Positions 46,201 through 51,637 of a stretch of DNA of 64,000 bases are shown piece after piece. The notes under the pieces are model-generated. The model was not told where the DNA came from. It was given only the letters and a program-made list of their open reading frames with translations, and did no database searches. The translations under genes and the position numbers were made by a program. Origin of the DNA: Cyclina sinensis (Eukaryota; Mollusca; Bivalvia; Venerida; Veneridae); NCBI GenBank assembly GCA_012932295.1, contig JAAONU010000014.1:744001-808000 (forward strand), in the 5' to 3' direction. Numbering within the stretch: position 1 is the first letter of the stretch; every line of letters starts with the position of its first letter.

Positions 46201-46516
46201 TTTTCTCTCTCCTACCTGCTCAGAACTTACCCACAACATAACAAAAACAGCAATAATTGTACAGTATTGTTGAGTATTGCATGACTTGTTGCTAACAAAG
46301 CTTTGATTCTGTTTGACAGGCTTCGGAGCAGCTATGGTTATTGAGTCCCTCGGCTTGTATTATCATGTACAGTGTTTCCGCTGCTGCGTATGTCGTACGC
46401 CGCTAGGTAACGGGTCCGAGGGCACAGACGTAAGAGTTCGAGTCAACAAGTTACATTGCAAAAATTGTTACAGTAACGATGAAGGTAGTGTTATTGAATA
46501 CTTGGGCGTGTTCTGA
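10185..46516 (+). CDS. LMO7: LMO7/LIMCH1-like PDZ and LIM scaffold protein, 3' part, about 20 exons
   Basis: Joined exons (listed separately) encode about 2,090 residues without an internal stop. Seen in order: the conserved helix that follows the CH domain in this family (YWLGKA); a Ser-rich part; a basic WKSRRKS segment; a long acidic disordered region; a PDZ domain (GFGFSLVGG); Pro-rich stretches; Glu/Arg/Gln coiled coils; and a C-terminal LIM domain. Vertebrate LMO7 has this CH-PDZ-coil-LIM order, while LIMCH1 lacks the PDZ, so LMO7 is the nearer match. It may be the single pre-duplication homologue (inference). Family members act at adherens junctions and actomyosin, including apical constriction and myosin activation; that role is family knowledge. 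The gene is partial: start codon and CH exons lie upstream of the window. Fused human LMO7 is about 1,680 residues, so this copy is longer, mainly through disordered exons. Confidence 0.9.
11390..11592. repeat. Two-copy ~128-bp direct repeat around a poly-A run
   Basis: A segment with GATTTATTTTG, CTTAATTTTCA and TTTTTCATACAAAATTG occurs at about 11412 and again at about 11540. Between them is a run of more than 20 A residues (from 11468), probably a slippage site. Confidence 0.75.
11918..12146. repeat. 72-bp minisatellite, about three copies
   Basis: GACAAGAGCATGCTGCTAAG starts copies at 11918, 11990 and 12062, with a partial fourth at 12133. Degenerate CAAGAGCATGC blocks continue to about 12275. 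The copies are almost identical, so the expansion is recent. Open frames here on the minus strand are by-products of the repeat. Confidence 0.92.
15395..15620 (+). mobile_element. tRNA-derived SINE
   Basis: A polymerase III box A (TGGTCCAGTGG, 15409-15419) and box B (GGTTCAGTCCC, 15451-15461) are correctly spaced. Between them is an anticodon arm CTGGA-CTGGTAA-TCCAG with anticodon GGT (threonine-like). The acceptor and T stems pair poorly, so it is not a working tRNA. It continues into a non-tRNA body (TGGAGGTCCC, CTCTGAAATAGGGTGC). The 3' border is approximate. Confidence 0.75.
16900..17840 (-). pseudogene. Decayed LINE remnant, restriction-like endonuclease end
   Basis: Three minus-strand fragments in different frames line up as the C-terminal part of a non-LTR retrotransposon polyprotein of the R2/NeSL-like type. 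First (about 17577-17820): RKGRKWSVSQAVNEAQSRL. Second (17058-17519): YDVLPTPANLQRW and a CCHC knuckle, C-x2-C-x7-H-x4-C at 17373-17423, then RYRWHHDRVLRQLA. Third (16903-17097): MVPWEERCDDAHEQK and LFPVIVGCRGFPAS. A frameshift near 17060 and stops separate them. It has no reverse transcriptase core: 5' truncated, as is usual for LINE copies. Antisense to the host gene, in an intron. Confidence 0.8.
19118..19822 (+). CDS. LMO7: LMO7-like exon b: post-CH helix and Ser-rich region
   Basis: 235 codons, phase 0 at both ends, between acceptor CTATTTTTAG and donor GTAAGT. It begins VAVTVYWLGKAVAGKYKGP, equivalent to the YWLGR...Y-GP-L element after the CH domain in LMO7 and LIMCH1. The rest is Ser, Asp and Thr rich with runs such as SYDSLGSYEQESESSFDEL, which recalls the SFESLDSLGSRS region of vertebrate LMO7. 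It ends with a short basic/Glu helix (AAELAEQAKKQMEVAKE) probably forming coiled coil, then DWQS. Many Ser sites sit next to acidic or Arg residues, so phosphorylation is likely (inference). Confidence 0.95.
19823..21385 (+). other. Intron of the LMO7-like gene
   Basis: 1.56 kb, AT-rich. I see no repeat, RNA gene or additional exon that I can support. Confidence 0.75.
21386..21504 (+). CDS. LMO7: LMO7-like exon c: WKSRRKS basic segment
   Basis: 119 nt, phase 0 in and phase 2 out, acceptor TTTTTGCAG and donor GTAAGC. It reads NFNNWKSRRKSAHARIGDD and ends TFSQIMAEK with the last codon split. Vertebrate LMO7 and LIMCH1 carry the same kind of segment (WK-RRKS followed by a charged helix and TFKEML), so this is a conserved family block. 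RRKS is a basophilic kinase-type site. Confidence 0.93.
21505..22221 (+). other. Intron with a CpG-containing patch
   Basis: 717 bp. Bases 21660-21970 are richer in C, G and CpG than the flanks (CACCTCGGGCGAG, CACCTCGGAAA, GTCGGAAAAGGCCGAG) and may be a decayed repeat; I do not recognise the family. Confidence 0.55.
22222..22423 (+). CDS. LMO7: LMO7-like exon d: duplicated RxSLG..FYP motif
   Basis: 202 nt, phase 2 in and phase 0 out, acceptor TTTTTTCACAG and donor GTAAAT. It holds two copies of one motif about 21 residues apart: KRKSLGPMSFYPTDEED and KRRSLGQFNFYPVDDDD. Each is basic, then Ser-Leu-Gly, Phe-Tyr-Pro and an acidic run. Such spacing suggests paired docking or phosphorylation sites (inference). 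The remainder is Ser/Lys rich. Confidence 0.93.
22424..22869 (+). other. Intron of the LMO7-like gene
   Basis: 446 bp, AT-rich, nothing further seen. A T-rich tract precedes the acceptor. Confidence 0.75.
22870..23472 (+). CDS. LMO7: LMO7-like exon e: acidic Ser-rich linker
   Basis: 201 codons, phase 0 at both ends, acceptor TTTCTTTCTAG and donor GTATGT. The chain is low complexity and predicted disordered: Ser, Asp, Asn and Lys dominate, with Pro-rich PLSPTAPKALTPRD near the end. A short stretch, AKIKNITQAFEQKDKE, looks helical and resembles the Lys-x-x-x-x-x-Phe-E type helices used by actin-cytoskeleton scaffolds, but I would not name a function. The open frame runs past the donor into intron until 23718; the donor and the phase match with exon f support the cut at 23472. 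Confidence 0.9.
23473..24583 (+). other. Intron of the LMO7-like gene
   Basis: 1.1 kb, AT-rich. The preceding exon frame stays open to 23718 by chance; no other feature is supported. Confidence 0.75.
24584..26047 (+). CDS. LMO7: LMO7-like exon f: 488-codon acidic disordered exon
   Basis: Largest exon of the gene. Acceptor TTTATTTTCAAAG, phase 0 in, starting PSVSDNV. It contains SRAKIAAVKALFESANER, whose second half is repeated at once, then about 300 Glu/Asn/Asp-rich residues, then a Ser/Pro-rich part (SPSTGSTSSLSPPASP). Three sets of in-frame tandem duplications lie inside (see findings). The frame stays open to a TAA at 26117-26119. There is no usable GT donor in phase 0 near the end; the best junction is GAA followed by GCAAGT, a GC-type donor, which joins in frame to the PDZ exon. 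If that donor is not used, an isoform could end at 26119 with a hydrophobic 23-residue tail. Confidence 0.88.
26048..27264 (+). other. Probable GC-AG intron before the PDZ domain
   Basis: 1.2 kb starting GCAAGT and ending TTATTTGTAG. Phase 0 on both sides. The first 72 bases are open in frame with exon f (stop at 26117-26119). No GT donor with the right phase is visible nearby. No repeat recognised. Confidence 0.6.
27265..27385 (+). CDS. LMO7: LMO7-like exon g: first half of PDZ domain
   Basis: 121 nt, phase 0 in and phase 1 out, acceptor TTATTTGTAG and donor GTAAGT. It encodes the start of a PDZ domain: KGFGFSLVGGSEKKQPV then TVQRVSLG. GFGF is the carboxylate-binding loop (the GLGF motif of the family), followed by strand B and strand C. 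Vertebrate LMO7 has a PDZ at the same place, LIMCH1 does not. Confidence 0.95.
27665..27712 (+). CDS. LMO7: Candidate 48-nt cassette exon inserted in the PDZ domain
   Basis: A 48-nt segment with acceptor CTCTGTTCAG and a perfect donor ACA/GTAAGT. It is phase 1 at both ends, exactly matching its neighbours, so it can be included or skipped without changing frame. Included, it adds 16 residues (SETSENDDVFIDETN plus one split codon) between PDZ strand C and helix A. Without it the neighbours join as SLG-SAAEIC, the normal PDZ spacing. The acceptor's pyrimidine tract is weak, which fits regulated use. No transcript is available here, so it is a prediction. Confidence 0.55.
28075..28975. repeat. 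Dispersed repeat: two tandem ~420-bp units
   Basis: GCGACATATAGTGATCACT at 28098 recurs as GACATATAGGGATCACT at 28515 and GCGACATATGTGATCACT at 28945, giving two head-to-tail units of about 417 and 430 bp. Each has a CTGTC/CCGTC microsatellite, then CACAAAACTTGTCC and TTTTTGTGAGAGTTATGGCC. The end reads AATGGCCCTTGTTTG. Both units keep a parallel minus-strand open frame, but this looks like a non-coding bivalve-type repeat. Confidence 0.75.
28541..28576. repeat. CTGT/CCGT tetranucleotide microsatellite
   Basis: TCTGTCTGTCTGTCCGTCCG then TCTGTCTGTCTGTCC, inside the second unit of the 28075-28975 repeat. Confidence 0.85.
29568..29729 (+). CDS. LMO7: LMO7-like exon h: second half of PDZ domain
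   Basis: 162 nt, phase 1 at both ends, acceptor TGTTGTTACAG and donor GTAGGT. It reads GSAAEICQVEAYDELISVNG followed by RDVTNLTLAQVQGIVDHSV and QIELRIKRY. This is the D-E-L-I-S-V-N-G core, helix B (usual position of the first helix-B residue that selects class is Q/V in AQVQGIV) and final strand of a PDZ domain. Helix B lacks the His typical of strict class I PDZs (as judged by eye). Confidence 0.95.
30147..30184. repeat. Inverted repeat AGTATAGAGCC / GGCTCTATACT
   Basis: Perfect 11-bp arms separated by 16 bases (13 of 14 pairs if extended inward). It may be one part of a small mollusc-type mobile element whose borders I cannot fix. Confidence 0.7.
31143..31167. repeat. GC-rich hairpin
   Basis: GGCGTC-T-GCGC, loop CGAA, GCGC-GACGCC: 10 base pairs with one bulged T and a four-base loop. 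It has six CpG in 25 bases in an otherwise AT-rich intron. Confidence 0.75.
33450..33583 (+). CDS. LMO7: LMO7-like exon i: acidic linker after PDZ
   Basis: 134 nt, phase 1 in and phase 0 out, acceptor ATGTGTTTCAG and donor GTATTA. It encodes DGYDSMEDNAFTDKPSLNN and ends NNYRPAFQ. No domain is recognised. It links the PDZ to the Pro-rich and coiled-coil half. Confidence 0.88.
33584..34579 (+). other. Intron of the LMO7-like gene with microsatellite
   Basis: About 1 kb, AT-rich. It holds a CAT/CAG/CAC trinucleotide tract (33688-33740) and poly-T and poly-A runs near 34441-34550. Nothing else seen. Confidence 0.75.
33688..33740. repeat. CAT/CAG/CAC trinucleotide microsatellite
   Basis: TCATCATTATCATCAGCAGC, then seven or more CAC units, then CATCATCATT. 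Likely length-variable. Confidence 0.9.
34580..34660 (+). CDS. LMO7: LMO7-like exon j: 27-codon charged exon
   Basis: 81 nt, phase 0 at both ends and a multiple of 3, acceptor TTTTACATAACAG and donor GTATGT. It encodes VSTKTEDRPRLMDQLREEH then KRETNNNE. Charged and probably helical in part. Because it is symmetric it could be skipped without a frameshift. Confidence 0.85.
34661..35917 (+). other. Intron of the LMO7-like gene
   Basis: 1.26 kb, AT-rich. GCAAGAAACTTGCCTCACGC near 35190-35210 contains a short inverted repeat (GGCAAG / CTTGCC). No exon or element is supported. Confidence 0.7.
35918..36131 (+). CDS. LMO7: LMO7-like exon k: Ser/Thr/Gln-rich linker
   Basis: 214 nt, phase 0 in and phase 1 out, acceptor GTTTGTTTTTAG and donor GTAAGG. 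It begins KNQRPPSPVATESFRVDIN and ends SPIGTSQKAG. Disordered by composition, with no recognised domain. Confidence 0.9.
36132..36539 (+). other. Intron of the LMO7-like gene
   Basis: 408 bp, AT-rich, nothing further seen. Confidence 0.75.
36540..37003 (+). CDS. LMO7: LMO7-like exon l: proline-rich and WQ-helix exon
   Basis: 464 nt, phase 1 in and phase 0 out, acceptor ATATTTCCAG and donor GTAGGT. It has ESPPPPTPPKTELPPL near its start, a candidate SH3- or EVH1-binding stretch, then PAALLRWQRPRPKSEY. It ends with RIEDWQQKQEQKRL, the beginning of the charged coiled coil, comparable to the W-KEQ-RL repeats of vertebrate LMO7. Confidence 0.93.
37004..37849 (+). other. Intron of the LMO7-like gene
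   Basis: 846 bp, AT-rich, nothing further seen. Confidence 0.75.
37850..37918 (+). CDS. LMO7: LMO7-like exon m: 23-codon linker
   Basis: 69 nt, phase 0 at both ends and a multiple of 3, acceptor TTTTCTTGTATCAG and donor GTAAAA. It encodes PEQHSSTPPIEFSIHQEEH then LTAQ. A symmetric short exon that could be skipped in frame. Confidence 0.83.
37919..40290 (+). other. Intron of the LMO7-like gene containing a 1.2-kb dispersed element
   Basis: 2.4 kb; the middle is the repeat at 38331-39537. The flanks are AT-rich without further features. Confidence 0.75.
38331..39537. mobile_element. Non-coding dispersed element, GCTCACCTGAGC type
   Basis: Starts TAGCTCACCTGAGCAC with a hairpin GCTCACCT-GAGCAC / GTGCTC-AGGTGAGC, then a CGTC/CGTG microsatellite. 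The body repeats a block (CTTTAAAAATCTTCTTG, TAGATATTTGG, CTACCAAGTTTGTTCAAATC, CCTGGGTCAAAAATGGCC) several times at roughly 165-bp intervals. Ends CAGGTGAGCG then GGCCCTCTTGTT. This begin and end resemble a repeat I associate with bivalve genomes; no protein is encoded. Borders are approximate. Confidence 0.7.
40291..40389 (+). CDS. LMO7: LMO7-like exon n: 33-codon linker
   Basis: 99 nt, phase 0 at both ends and a multiple of 3, acceptor TCTGTTCTTGTAG and donor GTAAAT. It encodes SGAPTRKQAQVDAPNLMEI and ends SELPTLSPQ. No domain is recognised. Another symmetric exon that could be skipped. Confidence 0.85.
40390..40983 (+). other. Intron of the LMO7-like gene
   Basis: 594 bp, AT-rich, nothing further seen. 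Together with 41077-41409, 41628-41983 and 42070-42510 it is one of four short, repeat-free introns in the coiled-coil part. Confidence 0.75.
40984..41076 (+). CDS. LMO7: LMO7-like exon o: charged coiled coil
   Basis: 93 nt, phase 0 at both ends and a multiple of 3, acceptor TTCTTCAATTTCAG. It encodes EKFERDQQRIRMQYEEEKRR and AREAEKHKQEQ, a single alpha-helix/coiled-coil type sequence rich in Glu, Arg, Lys and Gln. The donor is GTCAGA, weaker than the others, which may make use of this exon variable. Confidence 0.87.
41077..41409 (+). other. Intron of the LMO7-like gene
   Basis: 333 bp starting GTCAGA, a weaker donor. No feature seen. Confidence 0.72.
41410..41627 (+). CDS. LMO7: LMO7-like exon p: end of first coil and linker
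   Basis: 218 nt, phase 0 in and phase 2 out, acceptor TATATTTATAG and donor GTAGAT. It begins EQQTLNSDKFLRNMESQI, continuing the helix of exon o, and ends VIDPRNQSDR with the next codon split. No further domain is recognised. Confidence 0.9.
41628..41983 (+). other. Intron of the LMO7-like gene
   Basis: 356 bp, AT-rich, no feature seen. Confidence 0.75.
41984..42069 (+). CDS. LMO7: LMO7-like exon q: short linker
   Basis: 86 nt, phase 2 in and phase 1 out, acceptor CATGTTTTATAG and donor GTATGG. With the split first codon it reads SDSVLPEYSFKVDLPKTES and ends LRTLKQQ. Phases match both neighbours. Confidence 0.87.
42070..42510 (+). other. Intron of the LMO7-like gene
   Basis: 441 bp, AT-rich, no feature seen. 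Confidence 0.75.
42511..42635 (+). CDS. LMO7: LMO7-like exon r: second charged coiled coil
   Basis: 125 nt, phase 1 in and phase 0 out, acceptor TTTTTGCATGATAG and donor GTAAGC. It encodes ELSHEEILAQEREKIREEEK followed by RKFEEEQQRWKEQQEREL, a strongly charged single-helix or coiled-coil segment equivalent to the long Glu/Arg/Gln helix before the LIM domain in LMO7 and LIMCH1. Confidence 0.93.
42672..43081. mobile_element. MITE with ~44-bp terminal inverted repeats
   Basis: The left end GGTGGCCATACCACATGGTA and the right end TACCACGTGGTATGGCCACC are inverted copies; the match runs about 44 bp (42672-42715 and 43038-43081) with few mismatches, through TTTAGGCTAT / ATAGCCTAAA. Length about 410 bp, no transposase. 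It fills most of the intron between coiled-coil exons r and s. Confidence 0.85.
43286..44363 (+). CDS. LMO7: LMO7-like exon s: coil end, Pro/Ser-rich region, first LIM cysteines
   Basis: 1,078 nt, phase 0 in and phase 1 out, acceptor ATAATATTTCAG and donor GTATGT. It starts ESIERERERLQREQEVIERE (coiled coil), then a Pro/Ser-rich region with two candidate SH3-type stretches (SPPPALDP and APPPTAPKPERGPP). A helix HWLVREAEKRRLAEK around 43880-43925 stands out as likely conserved. The exon ends KCSHCGEELG, the first two LIM zinc ligands. The intron splits the LIM domain after the first C-x2-C. Confidence 0.95.
44364..46319 (+). other. Intron splitting the LIM domain, with minisatellite
   Basis: 1.96 kb. 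It holds the 31-bp minisatellite (45760-46100) about 220 bases before the acceptor. The rest is AT-rich without supported features. Confidence 0.8.
45760..46100. repeat. 31-bp minisatellite, 11 copies
   Basis: Unit CAGCTTCCAGTCTGGTTGTA then TGATATCACGA, with CTTCC/CTCCC and CACG/CATG/CACT variants. 341 bp gives 11 copies, one with a single extra base. Confidence 0.95.
46320..46516 (+). CDS. LMO7: LMO7-like exon t: remainder of LIM domain, read-through end
   Basis: Phase 1 in, acceptor CTGTTTGACAG. It completes the LIM domain: H-x2-C in YYHVQC, C-x2-C in CCVC, and C-x2-C in CKNC, so all eight zinc ligands are present with those of exon s. The IESLGLYYH and GTDVRVR stretches match LMO7/LIMCH1 LIM domains closely. 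The frame closes at TGA 46514-46516, giving a tail ending YLGVF. A donor inside the exon at 46485 (GAAG/GTAGTG) could instead splice to 48946; see that entry. I think the spliced form is the main one. Confidence 0.9.
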
Positions 46517-48945
46517 CAAAGGGAGATAACTATGCCACTTGTTTCCAATGTGTAGGTAATCTAACCTGAAGTGTAGAATGAAGATCAGTGAATTGAGTAG
46601 CATGTCATGTTTTTGTTTTTGCTCTTTTTCCCTAAAAGTCATTACTTTAAATATATAATTAAATTGATATGGGAATGGCTGAATTTTTCATATATTTTTA
46701 GCATAACTGTATGGTTTAGAGGTACCTTTGTAGAAATTATTTTTATTTTCTCAACAATTAGATACCTTATCAATGTAGAGGAATATCTGTGGGGAGTTTT
46801 TTCTGCATGATAACATTTATCAAATCATAATCATATAGCAAATGATGAAACATTTATACGAATAAGGAAATGATTTCAGTATTGAGATGTGCATGGTTAT
46901 TGCTGTGTGCCTGTAACCTTCTTTTGAAAAGTTGTTCCAGCTTGAAACATGCTCTCGGCATTAACTAGAGAGATCCTGTTTTGCCTGTGTCATGAGAAGT
47001 GTAAAATGTATAGATGGAATATCTCAAAATTTAAATCATCATTAATTTTGCTCTGGTGAACCAGAAGGATTGAATTAGCTTCCTATCCCTAGATTTTAGT
47101 TTGGTTCAAAAGTCAGCTCCTCATTATCACCATGGTTTTAAGGTAACCACATTCTATTTCCATGGTTTTAAAAATAACTCCCCTATTGTTTCAAGTAATT
47201 ATTATCAAGTTGCACCATATAGAGATGAATAAACAGCATAGTAATCAAAGAACTTTTTTTTTTTATGTGACACTACAACAGAATGTTCAAACTAAATATA
47301 TTCTCTTCATTAATCTTTTGGGTTGTCTAGAAGTTAAGCCAGCTATTAATCAGATATGATTGATTCCCAGTTTACAAGAAATTATGTTGTAAAAAAATAC
47401 ACAAAACAAGACATGATATCTTTGTATGTAGAGATAGTCCAGGACTCATCAAAGTTCACTCCAGAGAATCATAACAAATGTGTAAGTATTTTCAAAGAGT
47501 AAGCAGAATTAGTCATAATCAGGTGGTCTTTATACATTCCAGAGAGCTGATTTAAACACAAACTGTATACACCTGTGTTTAACAGTGACCTGCTTTAAAA
47601 GCCCATTTCCAGATTGGATGGCTTTTTCATTGATAAACAGTTTAAAAAAAGAAACATAACCAGCTTGGCAGTGATATAGCAAGTATTATGACTGAACATG
47701 TCTCAGGGTTAGGTCATAGCAAGTTATCACTTCTTCCTGTTAGTAATTTCCATGAACCTACCATCTAATGAATGCTAGTATTGCAAAACTGTTGTATCTC
47801 CTCCTCATTTCATATTGCACCTATAAATGTTTTGCCCCATTGAGGGGGCAGAGGGCTTACCTAGGGGAATTTCACATTTTTCTGAGTCTAAATCCCCAAC
47901 TAAGAGCAATGGCAATTTGTCAAAATCCCCACAGTGGAAGATGCTTTACTTGGCATATGACCTTGGATAAAAATTCAACAAGAGTCTATTACCCTGGACT
48001 CAGAACCGTCCTGTCAAAGTCCCGCCTTTCGGGTATGGTCTTCTGTCAGAACTTCTGTACATGCCCGCCGCCCCCTCCCTGGGGCAAAAAATTGAAAGGT
48101 GCATATGTAGTGACTATACCTTAGTCCATATTATAAGGTGTATTTTTAATCCATAAGTCTTTAGGACCTGTACCATCTCAATCAGAAATTAGTTTTAGGA
48201 GAGCACAAAACTGACTGTTAATAGAGTCTATAACAGGTCCTTGCATTTCATAAACTGAAAACATTGGAGAACTAAAGAAATATCCCTAGAGTAAAAATAA
48301 GGCAGTTGGTTTGCAGTTGTGTGCAGTGTGACAAATTCAATGTATTTTGCAAATACTTACATATGACATGCTGCATTTTACCAGTTTACTTCAGGTCTGG
48401 ATTACCTTACATTAGAACCTGGTGGCATGGTTTGTTCATGTTTGTTTATTTTTCAAATGATTTCAAAAGCTTTGTTAGATACTGAAGACTTGTATTGTAA
48501 TTTAATCATTTATAATTGGCTAGATCTGGTTGTGGTGACTTGTTAGCTGTATTATGATTCTTTTATCAACTAATCCTATATAACCAAGAGGTAATACTGA
48601 ATTATCATCCGAATATCAATGCACAGTGAATTATTTGATCTAAAACTATGACAACAATTTTGATTATTGTTTTCAGTTTTAACTACAATTTTGACAAAGA
48701 AATGTATAATTATAATTAAATTATTCTTGCAGTTTCAAATTTGCAGTGATAACTTAGATAATTTGACATCTACCAACTGGTATTATAACAGATCAAAGTA
48801 AACTTTTGCTTTTGTCTGCTTGGCAGATTTTTTTTCTGTTCTTGCTTTGATAGTGGCCTATAAGGCAATTTACATGATGTGCAGTAAAACAAAATGCAAT
48901 TTTATTACAGCAGTTATTCAAACAATTCTTATTCTCTTTTTTCAG
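46485..48945 (+). other. Alternative last intron or 3' UTR of the LMO7-like gene
   Basis: If the donor at 46485 is used this is an intron (GTAGTG to TTTTTTCAG). If not, 46517 onward is 3' UTR. It contains a 260-bp inverted-repeat element (47830-48089). The 118-codon open frame from 47768 mostly lies in that element and I do not believe it. Confidence 0.6.
47830..48089. mobile_element. 260-bp MITE with 19-bp inverted ends
   Basis: Left end TTTTGCCCCATTGAGGGGG (47830-47848); right end CCCCCTCCCTGGGGCAAAA (48071-48089), whose complement matches the left at 17 of 19 bases. The interior is more GC-rich than the surroundings. No transposase and no clear target duplication. Confidence 0.75.
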
Positions 48946-48971
48946 CTGGACTGAAGTTTAGCAAGGTGTGA
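48946..48971 (+). CDS. LMO7: Alternative terminal coding exon of the LMO7-like gene
   Basis: A strong acceptor, TTATTCTCTTTTTTCAG, is followed by 26 coding bases in phase 1 and a TGA. Spliced from the internal donor at 46485 it gives SNDEAGLKFSKV and stop. Vertebrate LMO7 and LIMCH1 also end in a short tail after the LIM with a class I PDZ ligand (S/T-x-hydrophobic). SKV fits that rule, whereas the unspliced tail LGVF does not. This exon would be followed by a long 3' UTR. Confidence 0.6.
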
Positions 48972-49081
48972 TATATTACAGATTATATAACTGCTTGACC
49001 TGAACCTCAGCTTTGTCCAAGCATCTGCCTGTTATTTCTTGATTTTCTAAATGTCTTCACCTTTGCTCTGAATTTGATGGA

Positions 49082-49087
49082 AATAAA
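49082..49087 (+). terminator. Proximal polyadenylation signal candidate
   Basis: AATAAA about 110 bases after the TGA at 48969-48971. If used it would give a very short 3' UTR. Hexamer only; no transcript support. Confidence 0.25.
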
Positions 49088-51631
49088 GCACTCTTTACAT
49101 GAGGCGGACAAGGAATTTGGTAGTGTTCAGTCAAATGTGGAAAACTAAAGATATAGAAAAACAGAGAAAAAGTTCAGTTCAGCAATTTGAACATGTGTTA
49201 TGTATGACAAAGTGACATATCAAAACACAGTGGATATATTACTATAGCAATGTTACCAAAGTACATGATTGTTTGATGTTAAAATCCTATATGTAGCATA
49301 CTGCATCGATTATGTTGTATGATTTTATAGGGTCAGTGCCTGAATGCTTTGTATGAATCACTTTTTGAACTTTTTTGTGTGATCTTTTACAGTTTCATAT
49401 CAAAATAGAGGATATAGTTTCCTTTGTAACAGCAATGCATACAGTTTGATACTTAAATATTGGCACATAATTTTTTCAGTAACTGCATTGATTGCCTAAG
49501 CTTATACAGGACTAGTTAGTTTACACAGTTCATAAAAAGTACAGTTAGCTTTTTGAGAGGCTGCTGTGGTATGTATTTCTTAACCACTGAGTTTCAGCAG
49601 TTCAAAAATTCATATGATTTTACCTCTCTACCGTTTTTTATCCTTATACTGTGAATCTATATGCTGAACAGCAAAATATATTGCATTTTATACCACGCCA
49701 TTTTCAATATTGAAATGTGTCATCCTGCAATTACATCATTTATTTAATGAGATCACTACATGAGATACAGATCAGTGCAATTATCTGGTGGAAAGTAGCA
49801 TATGTTTATTGTTTTCATGTATATTCATTTAAACAACACATTTTCCTTCGGTGATATATTATGGCTTCTTTTGCATTAATTTCACAAGACAAAATGATAG
49901 CATGATTAATAATTGCTAGTATGTATATAATTAGACCATCCAGAGATGAGAGAGATGTTAATGTCTCAGAGCAACTGTCTTTGAAAATGTGAGGTCAACA
50001 TTGTAGTGAACTTTCTATCTATTTGAGTTTATTTATCATTGGTACAGATTGCACATGTTACTGAAGCCAATAGTGAACATTCTGAAAGCTACAAGTTTTT
50101 ATTCAGTTTTCTAAAGTCGCAGTGAATGTATGATGTTTATATGCTTATTAGTGAAAAGGATTAATTATAACGCAATATGCACATATAATCCTGAATATAT
50201 GTTTACACATTCAGAATAGTCATGTAAGGATTTATGCATTGTGTATTGTTTAACTTATATGTGGCTCTATAAAGTGTATTGTGATACTATTTTCCCCATT
50301 GACATCACTGTCTCTGTTTTTATATTCATTTATATGTCCCTTGTTTAATGATTACCCATAGTTCTGTGTATTTAATTGTTTATACACATATGTATGTAAT
50401 ACATTTCATGTTAAAAGTATCTCCATGTGTATGTTATATATAGTCATAGTAGAAGCAAACTGTGCTATGTCACTATTGAATAATACACTTACAGCCTGTA
50501 TTAACCCTACACACCTAGATGTAAGCTTTTCATTTTTGGTAATATGTCATTTGTCTGAATACAAATTTTGTTGTTTTTCAAACAATTTAAGCAGATCTAT
50601 AAACAGAAAGTGAAGTTACTTCAGTCAGCAAGTATGCCTTACAGTTTAAAATTATAATTAAGAAGGAAGTATATAACAATAAAGAACCATTATTATATAC
50701 ACTGGTTACCTAAGTTTATTTTACAGTACATGACTCACTATACCAAATAATATGAATCACCATATTGTAAGTTGTTATTGCTTGTGGCTTGGGACTGTCT
50801 CTCCTTGTACAACCTTTGTTCCATACAGGAACTGGATGAAACATAAAGTGGAAAATGTTTCCTTCCAAATAAAAAAAAAAGATTGCAGAAATGCTTTAAG
50901 TTTATGAATTATAAATGTCTTTAGATTCAAATGATTGTGAAATTATTCAAAATACAATATAAAATTACATTTTTTTATATTTCTGAGGTATATTCTACTC
51001 CCCGAAGTCTTTCTTTGTGACCAAAATGGCTGCATGAAATCCTTCCTACATTATTTACTAGAAATCAGTAGGTTAAGAGATTAACAACAGAATTAGAACT
51101 AGTTGTAAGTTTGCTTCATTTAAAACATGTTTACTCGATTGTACATGGAAAATGTATGTTTAAAAATCATGTATGTAATAAAAGACACATGTACATGTAA
51201 CACTGATGGCTGCATGTGTTTTCACTATTCTGTAAAGAGAATGTGAGATTTACATGTTCTTTACTATCTAAATATTCATTCAGAGAAAAAAGAGTGACTG
51301 TCATACGTTTATTGATTGATTAAATTTTGATTATTTACAAAGTAGTGTGTCTCGTGAAGAATTAATGTAGTTCAGCAGAATTATATTTTATGTTTTTGTT
51401 TGATTGTATATCAATTGTTAGAGTGAATATGTATAATAGTCTTTTAAAATCATGACATATATGCATGTAAATAACTAAAAATATAGATAAAATATATTGT
51501 GTCTGTGTTGTAAATGTTAAATACAGATGAATGTATCATCAGATAGCAATATATTTTATCATTAAAGATTATATATATAAATATTGCTGAATATTTATGT
51601 TATAAACAGATAAAACATTTTATTTAATAAT

Positions 51632-51637
51632 AATAAA
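51632..51637 (+). terminator. Distal polyadenylation signal of the LMO7-like gene
   Basis: AATAAA within TAATAATAAAGC, followed by T/G-containing sequence (TATACAATGTGT) suitable for cleavage about 15-25 bases on. Earlier AATAAA copies at 49082, 50678 and 51177 could give shorter transcripts. Confidence 0.45.

Noticed and set aside
47768..48124. 118-codon plus-strand frame
   Set aside because: Most of it lies within the inverted-repeat element 47830-48089 and I recognise no protein family.
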